Assembly: GCA_949361645.1 (NCBI GenBank)
Contig: OX442424.1
Span: 140,001 to 204,000, forward strand
Source: Spongilla lacustris
Lineage: Eukaryota; Porifera; Demospongiae; Spongillida; Spongillidae
DNA length: 64,000 bases
Direction: 5' to 3'
This document shows positions 11,650 to 24,014 of the stretch, one piece after another. The notes beneath the pieces are model-generated. The model made no database searches and was not told the DNA's origin. It saw nothing but the letters and a program-made list of their open reading frames with translations. The position numbers and the translations under genes are program-made. Every line of letters begins with the position of its first letter. Positions within the stretch are counted from its first letter, which is position 1.

Positions 11650-11653
11650 CCCC

Positions 11654-13508
11654 CATGGCCCTATTTCCCACTACCTATCCTCCTTTACTGCAATTTGTAT
11701 TCTTTACTGCAAGTTGTATCTGAGGCCCAGGCCATCCCCTACTCAATAGCACTCTCAGTCTCCACACAACCAGCCCTCCCACCCACCCACCCCTAAACAC
11801 CCCTCGTACATATGGTGTAATCAGACTGCCAACAGGCCGGAGAGCTGCCAGCTGCCACATTACCAGGATTGAATGGGGTCATCACAAAAGTAGACCCCAG
11901 CATGTGGAGTGGAACATTGAACTGGAGCCGGCCCCAAACACTGGGGCCAGCCACAATGGCCCCGTATCCTAGCCCCACACAGTACTAACACCAGCTCCTC
12001 ACTCCAAATGCATATGAAGCCACTACCTGTGAAACCATTAACCCCCACACTACAAGAGGACTTAATGGTAGGGGAACCATCAACTACAAGTGGAGCTACC
12101 AGCTCGCATTGGACAAATGGAATACCACCACTGAAGCAGCCTCCATTTGTAGAGTGTACATACGTGCCTACGTTTGTCTCTTCACACATTTTGTGTTGTA
12201 GATCTGAACTACTGTAGACATGTACTTGTACAGAGTATAATTTTATCAGTGTGGATGCTGTTAGTGGTGAATATGGTTACCTGCCCTATCGGTACTGATT
12301 GCGGTGGGTCTGCACCCGTGGTTGGTTTATATAGACAACAGAGGGCGTTTTGCTCTACTGGGAACTACTGCACGCAAGTAGCAAAACACGTAGATCTAAG
12401 TGCCGTTTTGAATGTCACATAAATTGCACGCACAGTCACAGCTACAATGTGGCACGATGAAGACATCAGAATTCATGACCACACAAGTGAAGTTAGCAGA
12501 CCCTACACTGTCAGAGATGTCAACAGATCTAGACATTACCAGTGTAACCCAGTTTCACCTGTGCCCCACGGCCGCTATATACACTAGCACATTAATTTTA
12601 GCAGATATACAACAGCCTAGGGCTAGCTATAGGTATACGCAAGTACGTAGTTGATGGCTAACTCCACTTGTGTGGTAGTGAATTCTGATGTCTTCATCGT
12701 GCCACATTGTACATTGTAGCTGTGACTGTGCATGCAATTTATGTGACATTCAAAACGGCACTTACGTACTCGTACAGTACAGTAGTTCCCAGTAGGGCAA
12801 AACGCCCTCTGTTGTCCATATAAACCAACCACGGGTGCAGACCCACCGCAATCAGTACCGATAGGGCAGGTAACTATATTCACCACTAAATGCATCCACA
12901 CCAGATAAAATTTACTCTGTACATGTACAAGTACATGTCTACAGTAGTTCAGATCTACAACACAAAATGTGAGAAAAGACAAACGTAGGCATGTATGTAC
13001 ACTCTACAAATGGAGGCTGCTTCAGTCCATGGTGGTTCCATTTGTCCATTGCAAGCTGGTAGCTCCACTTGTAGTTGATGGTTCCCCTACCATTAAGTCC
13101 TCGATCTTGTAGTGTGGGGGTTAATGGTTTCACAGGTAGTAGCTTCATTTGCATTTGCAGTGAGGAGCTGGTGTTAGTACTGTGTGAGGCTAGGATAGGG
13201 GGGCCATTGTGGCTGGCCCCAGTGTTTGGGGCCGGCTCCAGTTCAATGTTCCACTCCACATGCTGGGGTCTACTTTTGTGATGACCCCCCCATTCAATCC
13301 TGGTAATGTGGCAGCTGGCAGCACTCCGGCCTGTTGGCAGTCTGATTACACCATATGTAAGAGGGGTGTTTATGGGTGGGTGGGTGGGTGGGTGGGTGGG
13401 AGGGCTGGTTGTGTGGAGACTGAGAGTGCTATAGAGTAAGGAATGGCCTGGGCCTCGGATACAACTTGCAGTAGAGGAGGATAGGTAGTGGGAGATAGGG
13501 ACATGGTG
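11654..13508. mobile_element. Foldback-like 1.85-kb inverted repeat inside TE-A
   Basis: Arms 11654-12497 and 12657-13508 are inverted copies of about 845 bp, similar throughout with small indels, around a 159-bp loop. Outer ends read CCCCCATGGCCC and its imperfect complement. No clear target duplication is visible. Long shadow frames exist in the arms on both strands, without recognisable domains. It separates the two minisatellites of TE-A and may be a nested non-autonomous element or part of TE-A itself. Confidence 0.65.
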
Positions 13509-13700
13509 GCGAATGCGGCATGCCCAGTGTGAGAGCTGCATTAATGTGGGAGCCCCCAATGACCCTGTAGGATTTTTTAGTACCTGGTTGCTCCCTTGCT
13601 GGCAGTCTACTGGTGCGAACTGGACATGTAGTGTGGGGCTATTAAGTTAACTTGCATTAATGGTTCTGTCCGCATGAAGTGAGGGAGCTGACCTGATTCG
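13509..13700. other. Unique spacer between inverted repeat and minisatellite 2
   Basis: A short unique stretch with no gene; the 48-bp repeat begins at its right edge. Confidence 0.4.
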
Positions 13701-16700
13701 ACCCTCGGCCAATACAGGGTGTAAATGGGACCAATGCATTGACCACACAACAGACACACATACAGAGTGTAAATGCGGGGATCATTCATTTGGCCCCACA
13801 ACAGACACAAGCACAGGGTGTAAATGGGATCATGGATTTGAACACAAGTACAGGGTGTAAATCGCACCAAGGATTTGACCCCACAACAGACAAAAGTACA
13901 GGGTGTAAATGGGACCATGGATTTGATCACAAGTAAAAGGGGTGTAAATCAGACCATGGATTTGACCCACAACAGACACAAGTACAGGGTGTAAATGGGA
14001 CCATATATTTGATTACAAGTACAGGGTGTAAATCAGACCATGGATTTGACCCCAGAACAGACAAAAGTACAAGGTGTAAATGGAGCATGAGTTTGACCCC
14101 ACAACAGACACGAGTACTCAAGTACAGGATGGGACCATGGATTTGATCACAAGTACAAGGTGTAAATCAGACCATGGATTAACCCCACAACAGACAAAAG
14201 TACAGGTGTAAATGCGAGCATGAGTTTGACCCCACAACAGACAAAAGTACAAGGGTGTAAATGGGACCAAGCATTTGACCCCACAACATACACAAATACA
14301 GGGTGTAAATGGGACCATGGATTTGATCATAAGTACAGACTGGGTATAAATGGGACCATGGATTTGATCACAAGGACAAGGTGTAAATCGGACCATGAAT
14401 TTGATCACAAGTACAGTGTGTAAATGAGACCATGGATTTGATCACAAGTACAGGATGTAAATGGAACCATGGTTCTGACCCCACAACAGACACAAGAACA
14501 AGGTGTAAAAGGGACCATGAATTTGACCCCACAACAGACACACGTAAAGGGTGTAAATGGGACCATAGTTTTGACCCTAAAACATATTTAAGTACAGGGT
14601 GTAAATGGAACCATGGATTTGACCCCACAGCATACACAAGTACAGGGTGTAAATGGGACCATGGATTTGATCTTAAAACAGACTCAAGTACAGGGTGTAA
14701 ATGGGAGCATGAGTTTGACCCACAACAGACACAAGTACAGGGTGTAAATGGGACCAATGAATTTACCCCACAACAGACACAAATACAGAGTGCAAATGGG
14801 ACCATGGATTTGATCAAAAGTACAGGGTGTAAATGGGACCAATGAATTGACCCTAAATAAACTCAAGTACAGGGTGTAAATGGGACCATAGGTTTGACCC
14901 TAAAACAGACTCAAGTACAGGGTGTAAATGGGACCATAGGTTTGACCCTAAAACAGACTCAAGTACAGGGTGTAAATGGGAGCATGAGTTTGACCCACAA
15001 CAGACAAAGTAAAGGGTGTAAATGGGACCATGGATTTCATCACAAGTACAGGGTGTAAATGAGACCATGGATTTGACCCCACAGCATACTCAAGTACAGG
15101 GTGTAAATGGGATCATGGATTTACCCCACAACAGACACAAGTACAGGTATAAATGGGACCATAGATTTGACCATAAACAGACTCAAGTACAGGGTGTTAA
15201 TGAGACCATGGATTTGACCCCACAACAGACACAAGTACAGGGTGTAAATGGGACCATGGATTTGATCCCACAACAGACACATACAACATGTATATCCCAC
15301 AATAGACACAACAAGTACAGGGTTGTAAATGGGACCATGGATTTGACCCCACAACAGACACAAGTACAGGGTGTAAATGGGACCATGGATTTCATCACAA
15401 GTACAGGGTGTAAATCAGACCATGGATTTGACCCCACAACAGACAAAAGTACAGGTCTAAATGGGAGTATGAGTTTGACCCCATAATAGACACAAGTACA
15501 GGGTGTAAATGGGACCATGCATTTGACCCCACAACAGACAGAAGTACAGGGTTAAATGGGAGCATGGATTAGATCTCACAACAGACACAAGTACAGTGTG
15601 TAAATGGGACCAAGGATTTGATCACACGTACAGGGTGTAAATCGGACCATGGATTTGATCACAAGTACAGGGTGTAAATCGGACCATGGATTTGATCACA
15701 AGTACAGGGTGTAAATCAAACCACAGATTTGAACCCACAAAAGACACAAGTACAGGGTGTAAATGTGACCATGGATTTGATCACAGGTACAGGGTGTAAA
15801 TGGGACCATGGATTTGACTCCGCAACAGACACATACAACATGTATATCCCACAATAGACACAACAAGTACAGGGTGTAAATGGGACCATGGATTTCATCA
15901 CAAGTACAGGGTGTAAATCAGACCATGGATTTGACCCCACAACAGACAAAAGTACAGGTCTAAATGGGAGTATGAGTTTGACCCCACAACAGACACAAGT
16001 ACAGGGTGTAAAAGGAACCATGGATTTGACCCCACAGCATACTCAAGTACAGGGTGTAAATGGGACCATGGATTTGACCCCACAATAGACACAAGTACAG
16101 GGTGTAAATGGGACCATGCATTTGACCCCACAACAGACAGAAGTACAGGGTTAAATGGGACCATGGATTAGATCTCACAACAGACACAAGTACAGTGTGT
16201 AAATGGACCAAGGATTTGATCACACGTACAGGGTGTAAATTGGACCATGGATTTGATCACAAGTACAGGGTGTAAATCGGACAATGGATTTGATCACAAG
16301 TACAGGGTGTAAATCGGACCACGGATTTGAACCCACAACAGACACAAGTACAGGGTGTAAATGTGACCATGGATTTGATCACAGGTACAGGGTCTAAATG
16401 GGACCATGGATTTGACTCCGCAACAGACAAAAGTACTGGGTGTAAATGGGACCAATGAATTGACGCTAAACAGACTCAAGTACAGGGTGTAAATGGAACC
16501 ATAGATTTGACCCTAAAACAGACTCAAGTACAGGGTGTAAATGGGACTATGGATTTGACTCCACAACAGACACAAGTACAGGGTGTAAAAGGAACCATGG
16601 ATTTGACCCCACAGCATACTCAAGTACAGGGTGTAAATGGGAGCATGGATTTGACCCCACAATTGACACAAGTACAGGGTGTAAATGGGACCATAGATTT

Positions 16701-17080
16701 GAGCCTAAACAGACTCAAGTACAGTGTGTAAATGTGATCATGCATTTGACCCCACAACAGACACAAGTACAGGACCATGGATTTGACCCCACAATAGATA
16801 CACCTACAGTGTGTAAATGGGACCATGCATTTGACCCTAAACAGACACAAGTACAGGGTGTAAATGGGACCATGGATTTGACCCCAAGTACAGGTTGTAC
16901 ATATAAATGGACCATGGATTTGATCCCACAACAGAGGATGTAAATGGACCATGGATTTGATCCCACAACCCAGGATACGATGTAAATGGATCATGGATTT
17001 GATCCCACAACAGAGGATGTAAATGGACCATGGATTTGATCCCACAACAGACACAAGTGCAGGGTGTAAATGGGACCACC
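13700..17080. repeat. Minisatellite 2: 37/48-bp units
   Basis: Units carry GTACAGGGTGTAAATGGGAC then CATGGATTTGA, followed either by CCCCACAACAGACACAA (long, 48 bp) or TCACAA (short, 37 bp). About 75 units are present with scattered indels. A block around 15200-15500 recurs near 15790-16000, a segmental copy. Frames of up to 150 aa reflect the near multiple-of-three unit and encode no known domain. Confidence 0.9.
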
Positions 17081-17116
17081 GTCGTCACTGTACTAGCATA
17101 AATCTAGTAACCTTTC

Positions 17117-17200
17117 TTACGATCGTCGTATTCGCACCGCTCGAACTTCACGTCCGCCGATTGAAACTCTTATGACCTTGTCTTCAGTTGACGGCGCCAT
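17117..17200 (-). pseudogene. Inverted, truncated copy of the transposase start
   Basis: On the minus strand an ATG at 17200 opens MAPSTEDKVIRVSIGGREVR and stops after 27 codons. DNA alignment with 4674 onward shows shared blocks ATGGCG, ACTGA-GAC, GCGGACG and TTCGA at matching spacing, and the upstream sequence (TTATCTTCTG) matches too. The right end of TE-A therefore carries promoter-proximal sequence and first codons of the gene in mirror orientation. It is too short and diverged to be functional. Confidence 0.55.
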
Positions 17201-17300
17201 AAAGTTTATGTACGCAGAAGATAACGAAATAGGGATCGAATAGTATAACAACTGCATGTGAGTCCGACCGGGAGATGGATTCACGTATCCAGCGCAGAGT

Positions 17301-17773
17301 AGGTGTGGCTCTAAGTTATCGAAGTGTCAGCCCACAGGAAGTAGTTGCATATTCATGTATTTGGTGCATGGAAGCGGGTCACGCACGTACAACGGCGCGA
17401 TTCGAGCGGGAAACTTGTAGCAACTTTGCGCCGCTGTATCTCCGTAACGGATGACATAAAAATTAACGAACAGAACAAATCGATAGGTATACGACCTCTC
17501 TACCTACAAACCGAATTTGAAGCGATTTGATTACTCCTACAGAAAGTTATGGCAGGTTTGAACCCACAGGGGTATCGGACGTTGCAATACTGGCACGGAG
17601 GAAGTACAAGACCCCAAAATGTTTTTTACCATAGAGAAATGGTGTAGTATAAAGTGTTAAAAATAAGAAGTTGATAGCTTCAACCGTTCGGAAGATATAG
17701 CGATTCAAAAGAGAAGCATTTTTATAACATTTTATATATATAAGCGAAGGGCCATTTTCGTGGAAACTGTCCC
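17301..17773 (-). repeat. TE-A right terminal inverted repeat
   Basis: Reverse complement matches 4104-4577 with about one mismatch per ten bases by eye. Its tip GGAAACTGTCCC is followed directly by (TA)n and then a hAT-like element. Confidence 0.8.
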
Positions 17774-17795
17774 ATATATATATATATATATATAT

Positions 17796-18669
17796 CAGGG
17801 GCGGCGGAGGGTGTCCATATTTGGGGGGGCAGTGGTAAAAAAGATAATTATATTCATACCCACGCGCGTACCTTAATCCCTCTGCCCCCACCGGAAAAAA
17901 AAATGGTCCGTGTTTCATATCGTTCATGCTTCCGCGTACCCTGTTTCAACATAAAGAACTGGTACTCCAACAAGATTTTAAAGAATAGCACGCAATAAAC
18001 ACGGGCCAATTTTTTTTGGTGGGAAATGTACAGAATTCGCTGCATGATCACTTAATTCCTTGGCTACATCCTCCAGATTGCTAGCTCTTTATGCACATGC
18101 AAGATGAAGCAGTTATTAAATCTTCTTCAGTTCTGTCATGGAGGATCTCAAATAAATCTTGCGTTTGATTTTGATGTCTTGTAATTTTCAAGGGTACTGC
18201 CTCGACTACTCACAGAACTACTCTCTTCGAATTCGTTCCCCCAATTCAAAACCGCACTTTGTAACCTTTGCCTTTAGTATCTTTCTTCGGAACGGACCAT
18301 CATTCAAGCAATACAACCTGCCTTAATTCATTTCATCCGTACACACCCAAACAAAACACCGATAAATAAGTCATTCACAGTTAGTCTTGCAAGCCAGACC
18401 TACTTCGTTATTGATTACAATGGACTGGGGACCAAAATATTTAGTACTTATCCTGGTCCCCAGTCCATTGTATATCGTAGGTCTGGCTTGCGAGACTAAC
18501 CCTATTTAAACTCGCAGTCACTGACAGTACAGCAATCTCGAAGAACACGCGCTCGCAATAAGAATAAGTTATTCATAACCTGATGGTAGCGCAAGGGGGG
18601 CTAAGCCCCCCCACCTCGATATTTGGGGGGGCAATAGCCCCCCCTGCCCCCCCTGCTCCGCCGCCACTG
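17796..18669. mobile_element. Non-autonomous hAT-like element in (TA)n
   Basis: The 874-bp segment begins CAGGGGCGGCGGAG and ends CTCCGCCGCCACTG, inverted ends of the CAGNGGCGG style common in hAT elements. G- and C-runs near the right end (TTTGGGGGGGCA) are also usual for them. It lies within the TA run between TE-A and TE-B, so an 8-bp target copy cannot be told from the repeat. No transposase is present. Confidence 0.6.
18380..18500. mobile_element. 121-bp hairpin MITE nested in the hAT-like element
   Basis: Arms GTTAGTCTTGCAAGCCAGAC and the inverse GTCTGGCTTGCGAGACTAAC enclose a second inverted block (CAATGGACTGGGGACC and its inverse), so nearly the whole 121 bp can fold. No target duplication is clear. 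Confidence 0.6.
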
Positions 18670-18678
18670 TATATATAT

Positions 18679-19915
18679 GGGACAGTCTCCGAGAAAACTG
18701 CCCTTCGCATATATATATAAAATGTTATAAAAATGCTTCTCTTTTGAATCGCTATATCTTCCGAACGGTTAACGCTATCAACGTCCTATTTTCAATACTT
18801 CATACTACACCATTTCCCTATAGTAAAATATATTTTGGAGTCTTGCACTTGCTCCGTGCCAGTATTGCAACGTTCGATACCCCACCGGGTTCAAACCCGC
18901 CATAACTTTCTGTAGGAGTAATAAAATCGCTTCAAATTCGGTTTGTAGGTAGAGAGGTCCTATACCTATCGATTTGTTCTGTTCGTTAATTTTTATGTCA
19001 TCCGTTACGGAGATACAGTGGTGCAAAGTTGGTACATTTTTCCCGCTCGACTCGCGCCGTTGTACGTACGCGAACCGCTTCCATTCACCGAAGCACATGA
19101 ATATTCAACTACATCCTGTGGGCTGGGACATTTATAACAACCACCCCACCCACTACCATAGTCTGGGGACCTAGCTGAATTGTTTCCTGCAGAAGAAGCT
19201 TTGCGCTTCAAGTTTCGACGTTGACTTGAGCGTATGATTTCGAACGGTATGAAGACGACAAGATATAAGATCAATCCGACGAAGAAGTTTGAGAGCGGTA
19301 GCGATCTGTGGCAGATAGCTGCAGACGAGTAGTGGATCCCATAGTGGACAGCTGTGGAGTATGGAAGATAGCTGTGGAGCAGACAGTGGAGTAACTGCAT
19401 GTGACCAGTACGCGGAGTGGACCCTACGGCAGACAGCAGTGGAATGAGCACTACAGCAGACGAAACCTAAAGCAGGCAGGCAGGCAGCTATGTAATGGAC
19501 CCCAGAGGGAAAAGTTCATAACTATACTATCAACAAAGCCAGGCACAGCTGTGGAATGGATTCCACAGTGGAATCCAGAGTGCAGTACACAGCTGTAGAG
19601 ACGGCAGACAGATCTATAGGTGTGTCCAGAAGACAGTGGAACAACTACCATCAACACTGTACTGTATGGAATGGACTCTACTGTAGACATCTATACTGTG
19701 TTGAGTGGGACCCTACTGAGTCAGTGGACCCTGCGGCAGACATCATATAGCAGGCAGACAACTGTAGTGTGGTGGACCATATGGTAGAACCTCACAGCAG
19801 TGGACACTGACAGCTGAGAAGCAGGCAGACATTTATGTAACTTTGCAAGCAGTTGTGGAGTGCACTCTATAGCTATTCCTTACAGTGATCAGTGTCAGCC
19901 ATGATGTGGTTTTGA
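18679..19915 (+). repeat. TE-B left outer arm
   Basis: Positions 18679-19130 match the TE-A terminal repeat; the rest is TE-B specific, with repeated CAGCTGTGGA and GCAGACAG motifs. A short ATG frame at about 19231-19332 lies where the transposase start is in TE-A but shows no convincing similarity. Confidence 0.8.
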
Positions 19916-22900
19916 ATGGGCCCTACCCCTGTGCTAAGCCCTACAACTATTCCTTATAGTGAACAGTGTCAACCATGGAGTGGGCCCTCTTATTAATGCA
20001 CCCCACCCTACTCTGTACGATTGAGTGGACTCCACCCTACCCCCTGTGCTACGCCCTACAACTATTCCTTACAGTGAACAGTGTCAACCCTGGAGTGGGC
20101 CCTCTTAATAATGCACCCCACCCTACTCTGTACGATTCAGTGGACTCCACCCTACCCCCTGTGCTACGCCCTACAACTATTCCTTACAGTGAACAGTGTC
20201 AACAATGGAGTGGGCCCTCTTATCAATGCACTCTACCCTACTCAGTACGATTGTGTGGACTCCACCCTACCCCCTGTGCTACGCCCTACAACTATTCCTT
20301 ACAGTGAACAGTGTCAACCATGGAGTGGGCTTTCTTATTAATGCACTCCATCCTACCCTGTACGATTGAGTGGACTCCACCCTACCCCCTGTGCTATGCC
20401 GTACAACTATTCTTACGGAGATCACCCTTTGAAAGGACTCCATCCTACAGTGTACATTTACGATTGAGTGGACTCCACCCTACCCATCTGTGCTACGCCC
20501 TACAACTATTCCTTACAGCAAACAGTGTCAACCATGGAGTGGGCCCTCTTATCAATGCACTCCACCCTACTCAGTACGATTGAGTGGACTCCACCCTACC
20601 CCCTCTGCTACACCCTACAACTATTCCTTACAGCGAACTGTGTCAACCACAGAGTGGGCCCTCTTATCAATGCACTCTACCCTACTCTGTATACGATTGA
20701 GTGGACTCCACCCTACCCCCTGTGCTACGCCGTACAACTATTCCTTACAGTGAACAGTGTCAACCATGGAGTGGGCCCTCTTATTAATGCACTCTACCCT
20801 ACTCAGTACGATTGAGTGGACTCCACCCTACCCCCTGTGCTATGCCCTACAACAATTCCTTGTCAACCATGGAGTGGGCCCTCTTATCAATGCACTCTAC
20901 CCTACTCTGTATACGATTGAGTGGACTCCACCCTACACCCTGTGCTACGCCCTACAACAATTCCTTACAGTGAACACTGTCAACCATGGAGTGGGCCCTC
21001 TTATTAATGCACTCTACCCTACTCTGTACGATTGAGTGGACTCCACCCTACCCCCTGTGCTACGCCCTACAACTATTCCTTACAGTGAACAGTGTCAACC
21101 ATGGAGTGGGCCCTCTTATCAATGCACTCTACCCTACTGTGTACGATTGAGTGGAGTCCACCCTACCGCCTGTGCTACGCCCTACAACTATTCCTTACAG
21201 TGAACAGTGTCAACCATGGAGTGGGCCTTCTTATTCATGCACTCCATCCTACCCTGTACGATTGAGTGGACTCCACCCTACCCCCTGTGCTATGCCGTAC
21301 AACTATTCTTACGGAGATCACCGTTTGAAAGGACTCCATCCTACAGTGTACATTTACGATTGAGTGGACTCCACCCTACCCCCTGTGCTACACCCTACAA
21401 CTATTCCTTACAGCGAACTGTGTCAACCATGGAATGGGCCCTCTTATCAATGCACTCTACCCTACTCTGTATACGATTGAGTGGAGTCCACCCTACCGCC
21501 TGTGCTACGCTCTACAACTATTCCTTACAGTGAACAGTGTCAGCCGTGGAGTGGGCCCTCTTATCAATGCACTCTACCCTACTCAGTACGATTGAGTGGA
21601 CTCCACCCTACCACCTGTGCTACGCCCTACAACTATTCCTTACAGCAAACAGTGTCAACCCTGGAGTGGGCCCTCTTAATAATGCACCCCACCCTACTCT
21701 GTACGATTCAGTGGACTCCACCCTACCCCCTGTGCTACGCCGTACAACTATTCCTTACAGCGAACTGTGTCAACCATGGAGTGGGCCCTCTTATCAATGC
21801 ACTCTACCCTACTGTGTACGATTGAGTGGACTCCACCCTACCCCCTGTGCTACGCCCTACAACTATTCCTTACAGTGAACAGTGTCAACAATGGAGTGGG
21901 CCCTCTTATCAATGCACTCTACCCTACTCAGTACGATTGAGTGGACTCCACCCTAACCCCTGTGCTACGCACTACAACTATTCCTTACAGTGAACCCATG
22001 GAGTGGGCCCTCTTATTAATGCATCCTACTCTGTACGATTGAGTGGACTCCACCCTACCCCCTGTGCTATGCCCTACAACTATTCCTTACAGCAAACAGT
22101 GTCAACAATGGAGTGGGCCCTCTTATCAATGCACTCTACCCTACTCTGTACGATTGAGTGGACTCCACCCTACCCCCTGTGCTACGCCCTACAACTATAC
22201 CTTACAGTGAACAGTGTCAACCATGGAGTGGGCCTTCTTATCAATGCACTCTACCCTACTCAGTACGATTGAGTGGACTCCACCCTACCACCTGTGCTAC
22301 GCCCTACAACTATTCCTTACAGCAAACAGTGTCAACCATGGAGTGGGCCCTCTTATCAATGCACTCTACCCTACTCTGTACGATTGAGTGGACTCCACCC
22401 TACCCCCTGTGCTACGCCGTACAACTATTCCTTACAGCAAACAGTGTCAACCATGGAGTGGGCCCTCTTATCAATGCACTCTACCCTACTCTGTACGATT
22501 GAGTGGACTCCACCCTACCCCCTGTGCTACGCCGTACAACTATTCCTTACAGCAAACAGTGTCAACCATGGAGTGGGCCCTCTTATCAATGCACTCTACC
22601 CTACTCTGTACGATTGAGTGGACTCCACCCTCCCCCCTGTGCTACGCCGTACAACTATTCCTTACAGCGAACTGTGTCAACCATGGAGTGGGCCCTCTTA
22701 TCAATGCACTCTACCCTACTCAGTACGATTGAGTGGACTCCACCCTCCCCCCTGTGCTACGCCGTACAACTATTCCTTACAGCAAACAGTGTCAACCATG
22801 GAGTGGGCCCTCTTATCATTGCACTCTACCCTACTCTGTACAATTGAGTGGAGTCCACCCTACCCCCTGTGCTACGCCCTACAACTATTCCTTACAGCAA

Positions 22901-23104
22901 ACAGTGTCAACAATGGAGTGGTCCCTCTTATCAATGCACTCTACCCTACTCTGTACGATTGAGTGGACTCCACCCTACCCCCTGTGCTACGCCCTACAAC
23001 TATTCCTTACAGTGAACAGTGTCAACAATGGAGTGGGCCCTCTTATCAATGCACTCTACCCTACTCTGTACGATTGAGTGGACTCCACCCTACCCCCTGT
23101 GTTG
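19916..23104 (+). repeat. TE-B left array of 115-bp units (about 27 copies)
   Basis: Units carry GAGTGGACTCCACCCTACCC, CTACAACTATTCCTTACAG and ATGGAGTGGGCCCTCTTAT. Because 115 is not a multiple of three, one reading frame passes through all three registers every three units, giving the recurrent 114-codon frames; these are not genes. Confidence 0.9.
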
Positions 23105-24014
23105 TTTACAGCGAACATGGTCAGTCGTGGAGTGGACCCTCTTGAGTGGACTCTCTGAGATATTGAGTGGACTCCACCCTATCGACTACAATTCTCAGCT
23201 TGGTGCAGGCTGGCAAGGGTGTGTGGTCATACATGTATACATGTAGCAGGATGGCAAGGGTGAAGTGGTTCTGTTTAGCTTGGTACGACATTTACTGTAC
23301 CGAGTAGACCCTACTGCAGACAGCCATGTTAAATGGTGGAAAACACGACTTTCAGAAACATTTGTCAGCATAGCTATGGAATGGACTCCACATAGATGTA
23401 CATGTATGTCCAAAAGACTGATGGAGTGGACCTAATAGTAGAGAACCCCCGGGGGTGTCACAGGCATCTGTGGAGTTTACTGTACAACAGGCAACTTTGC
23501 AGTGAACCCTGTTGTAGTCAGACATGGAGTGGAACCCTTGACTTCTGTGCTGTGCCCTACCTTTGTTGAACCTTGTTGTACATGCATGTATGACTGCTAT
23601 GATAAAGTTTTCGTTTTGCATATGTTCAACATGTCAGGTATTGAACATACCCAAGTAAGCTTAGTAGTACCTTGCCTACTACAAGTAGGTACCCCATACT
23701 GCAGCCAGATCATAGATAGGGCTAGTAATGACATTCACCACTAAGCGGAGCTGTTGTACTAACAGTGAATATCATTACTAGCCCTATCTGTGATCTTTGT
23801 TGGTCAGGGCTAGTAAGGTTTATACATATCCTTTTGAGGTACTACGGGCTCATGTACCAGCCAACATGTACACAAATAGGGTAACCAACAGCTACACGTA
23901 CGTGTACATGAACAGTTATGCATAGCATATGCAAACTTGATATACTCATACGCATGTACATGAAGCAGTCTTACATGTAGTATAAGGTTCAACAAAAGTG
24001 TTCAGGTGATCATT
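23105..24014. other. TE-B central spacer
   Basis: About 0.9 kb of mostly unique sequence joins the two inverted arrays. It contains ACATGTAC runs and a strong hairpin at 23708-23795. No credible gene is seen. Confidence 0.6.
23708..23795. repeat. Hairpin in the TE-B centre
   Basis: Arms 23708-23738 and 23765-23795 are inverted, sharing AGGGCTAGTAATGA, with a 26-bp loop and few mismatches. It is close to, but not at, the midpoint of the element because the arrays differ in length. Confidence 0.7.

Larger units (their letters stand above)
4104..17773. mobile_element. TE-A: 13.7-kb TIR DNA transposon with transposase-like gene
   Basis: The boundaries are inverted GGGACAGTTTCC / GGAAACTGTCCC ends, each abutting a (TA)n run. 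Terminal inverted repeats of about 470 bp (4104-4577 and 17301-17773) enclose one long gene (4674-7349), a small 60-bp repeat block, a 36/72-bp minisatellite, a 1.85-kb inverted repeat and a 48-bp minisatellite. The arms differ at roughly one position in ten by eye, so the insertion is not very recent, yet the transposase frame is intact. No class was assigned by search; the protein resembles the DUF7869 group with an RNase-H-like core. Two separate insertions that happen to face each other is the alternative, made less likely because the right arm also carries an inverted copy of the gene's first codons. Confidence 0.6.

Noticed and set aside
13739..16088. Frames up to 154 codons in minisatellite 2
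   Set aside because: They follow the repeat unit on both strands and carry no domain.
8800..17080. CRISPR-like direct repeats
   Set aside because: Units are contiguous without unique spacers, and the context is eukaryotic.
19005..19451. 148-codon frame conserved in both TE-B arms
   Set aside because: Conservation is explained by near-identity of the inverted arms; no domain, and part lies in the terminal repeat shared with TE-A where the frame is not kept.
19966..23077. Series of 113-115 codon frames in the TE-B arrays
   Set aside because: The unit is 115 bp, so one frame cycles through all registers every 345 bp; the frames are by-products of the repeat.
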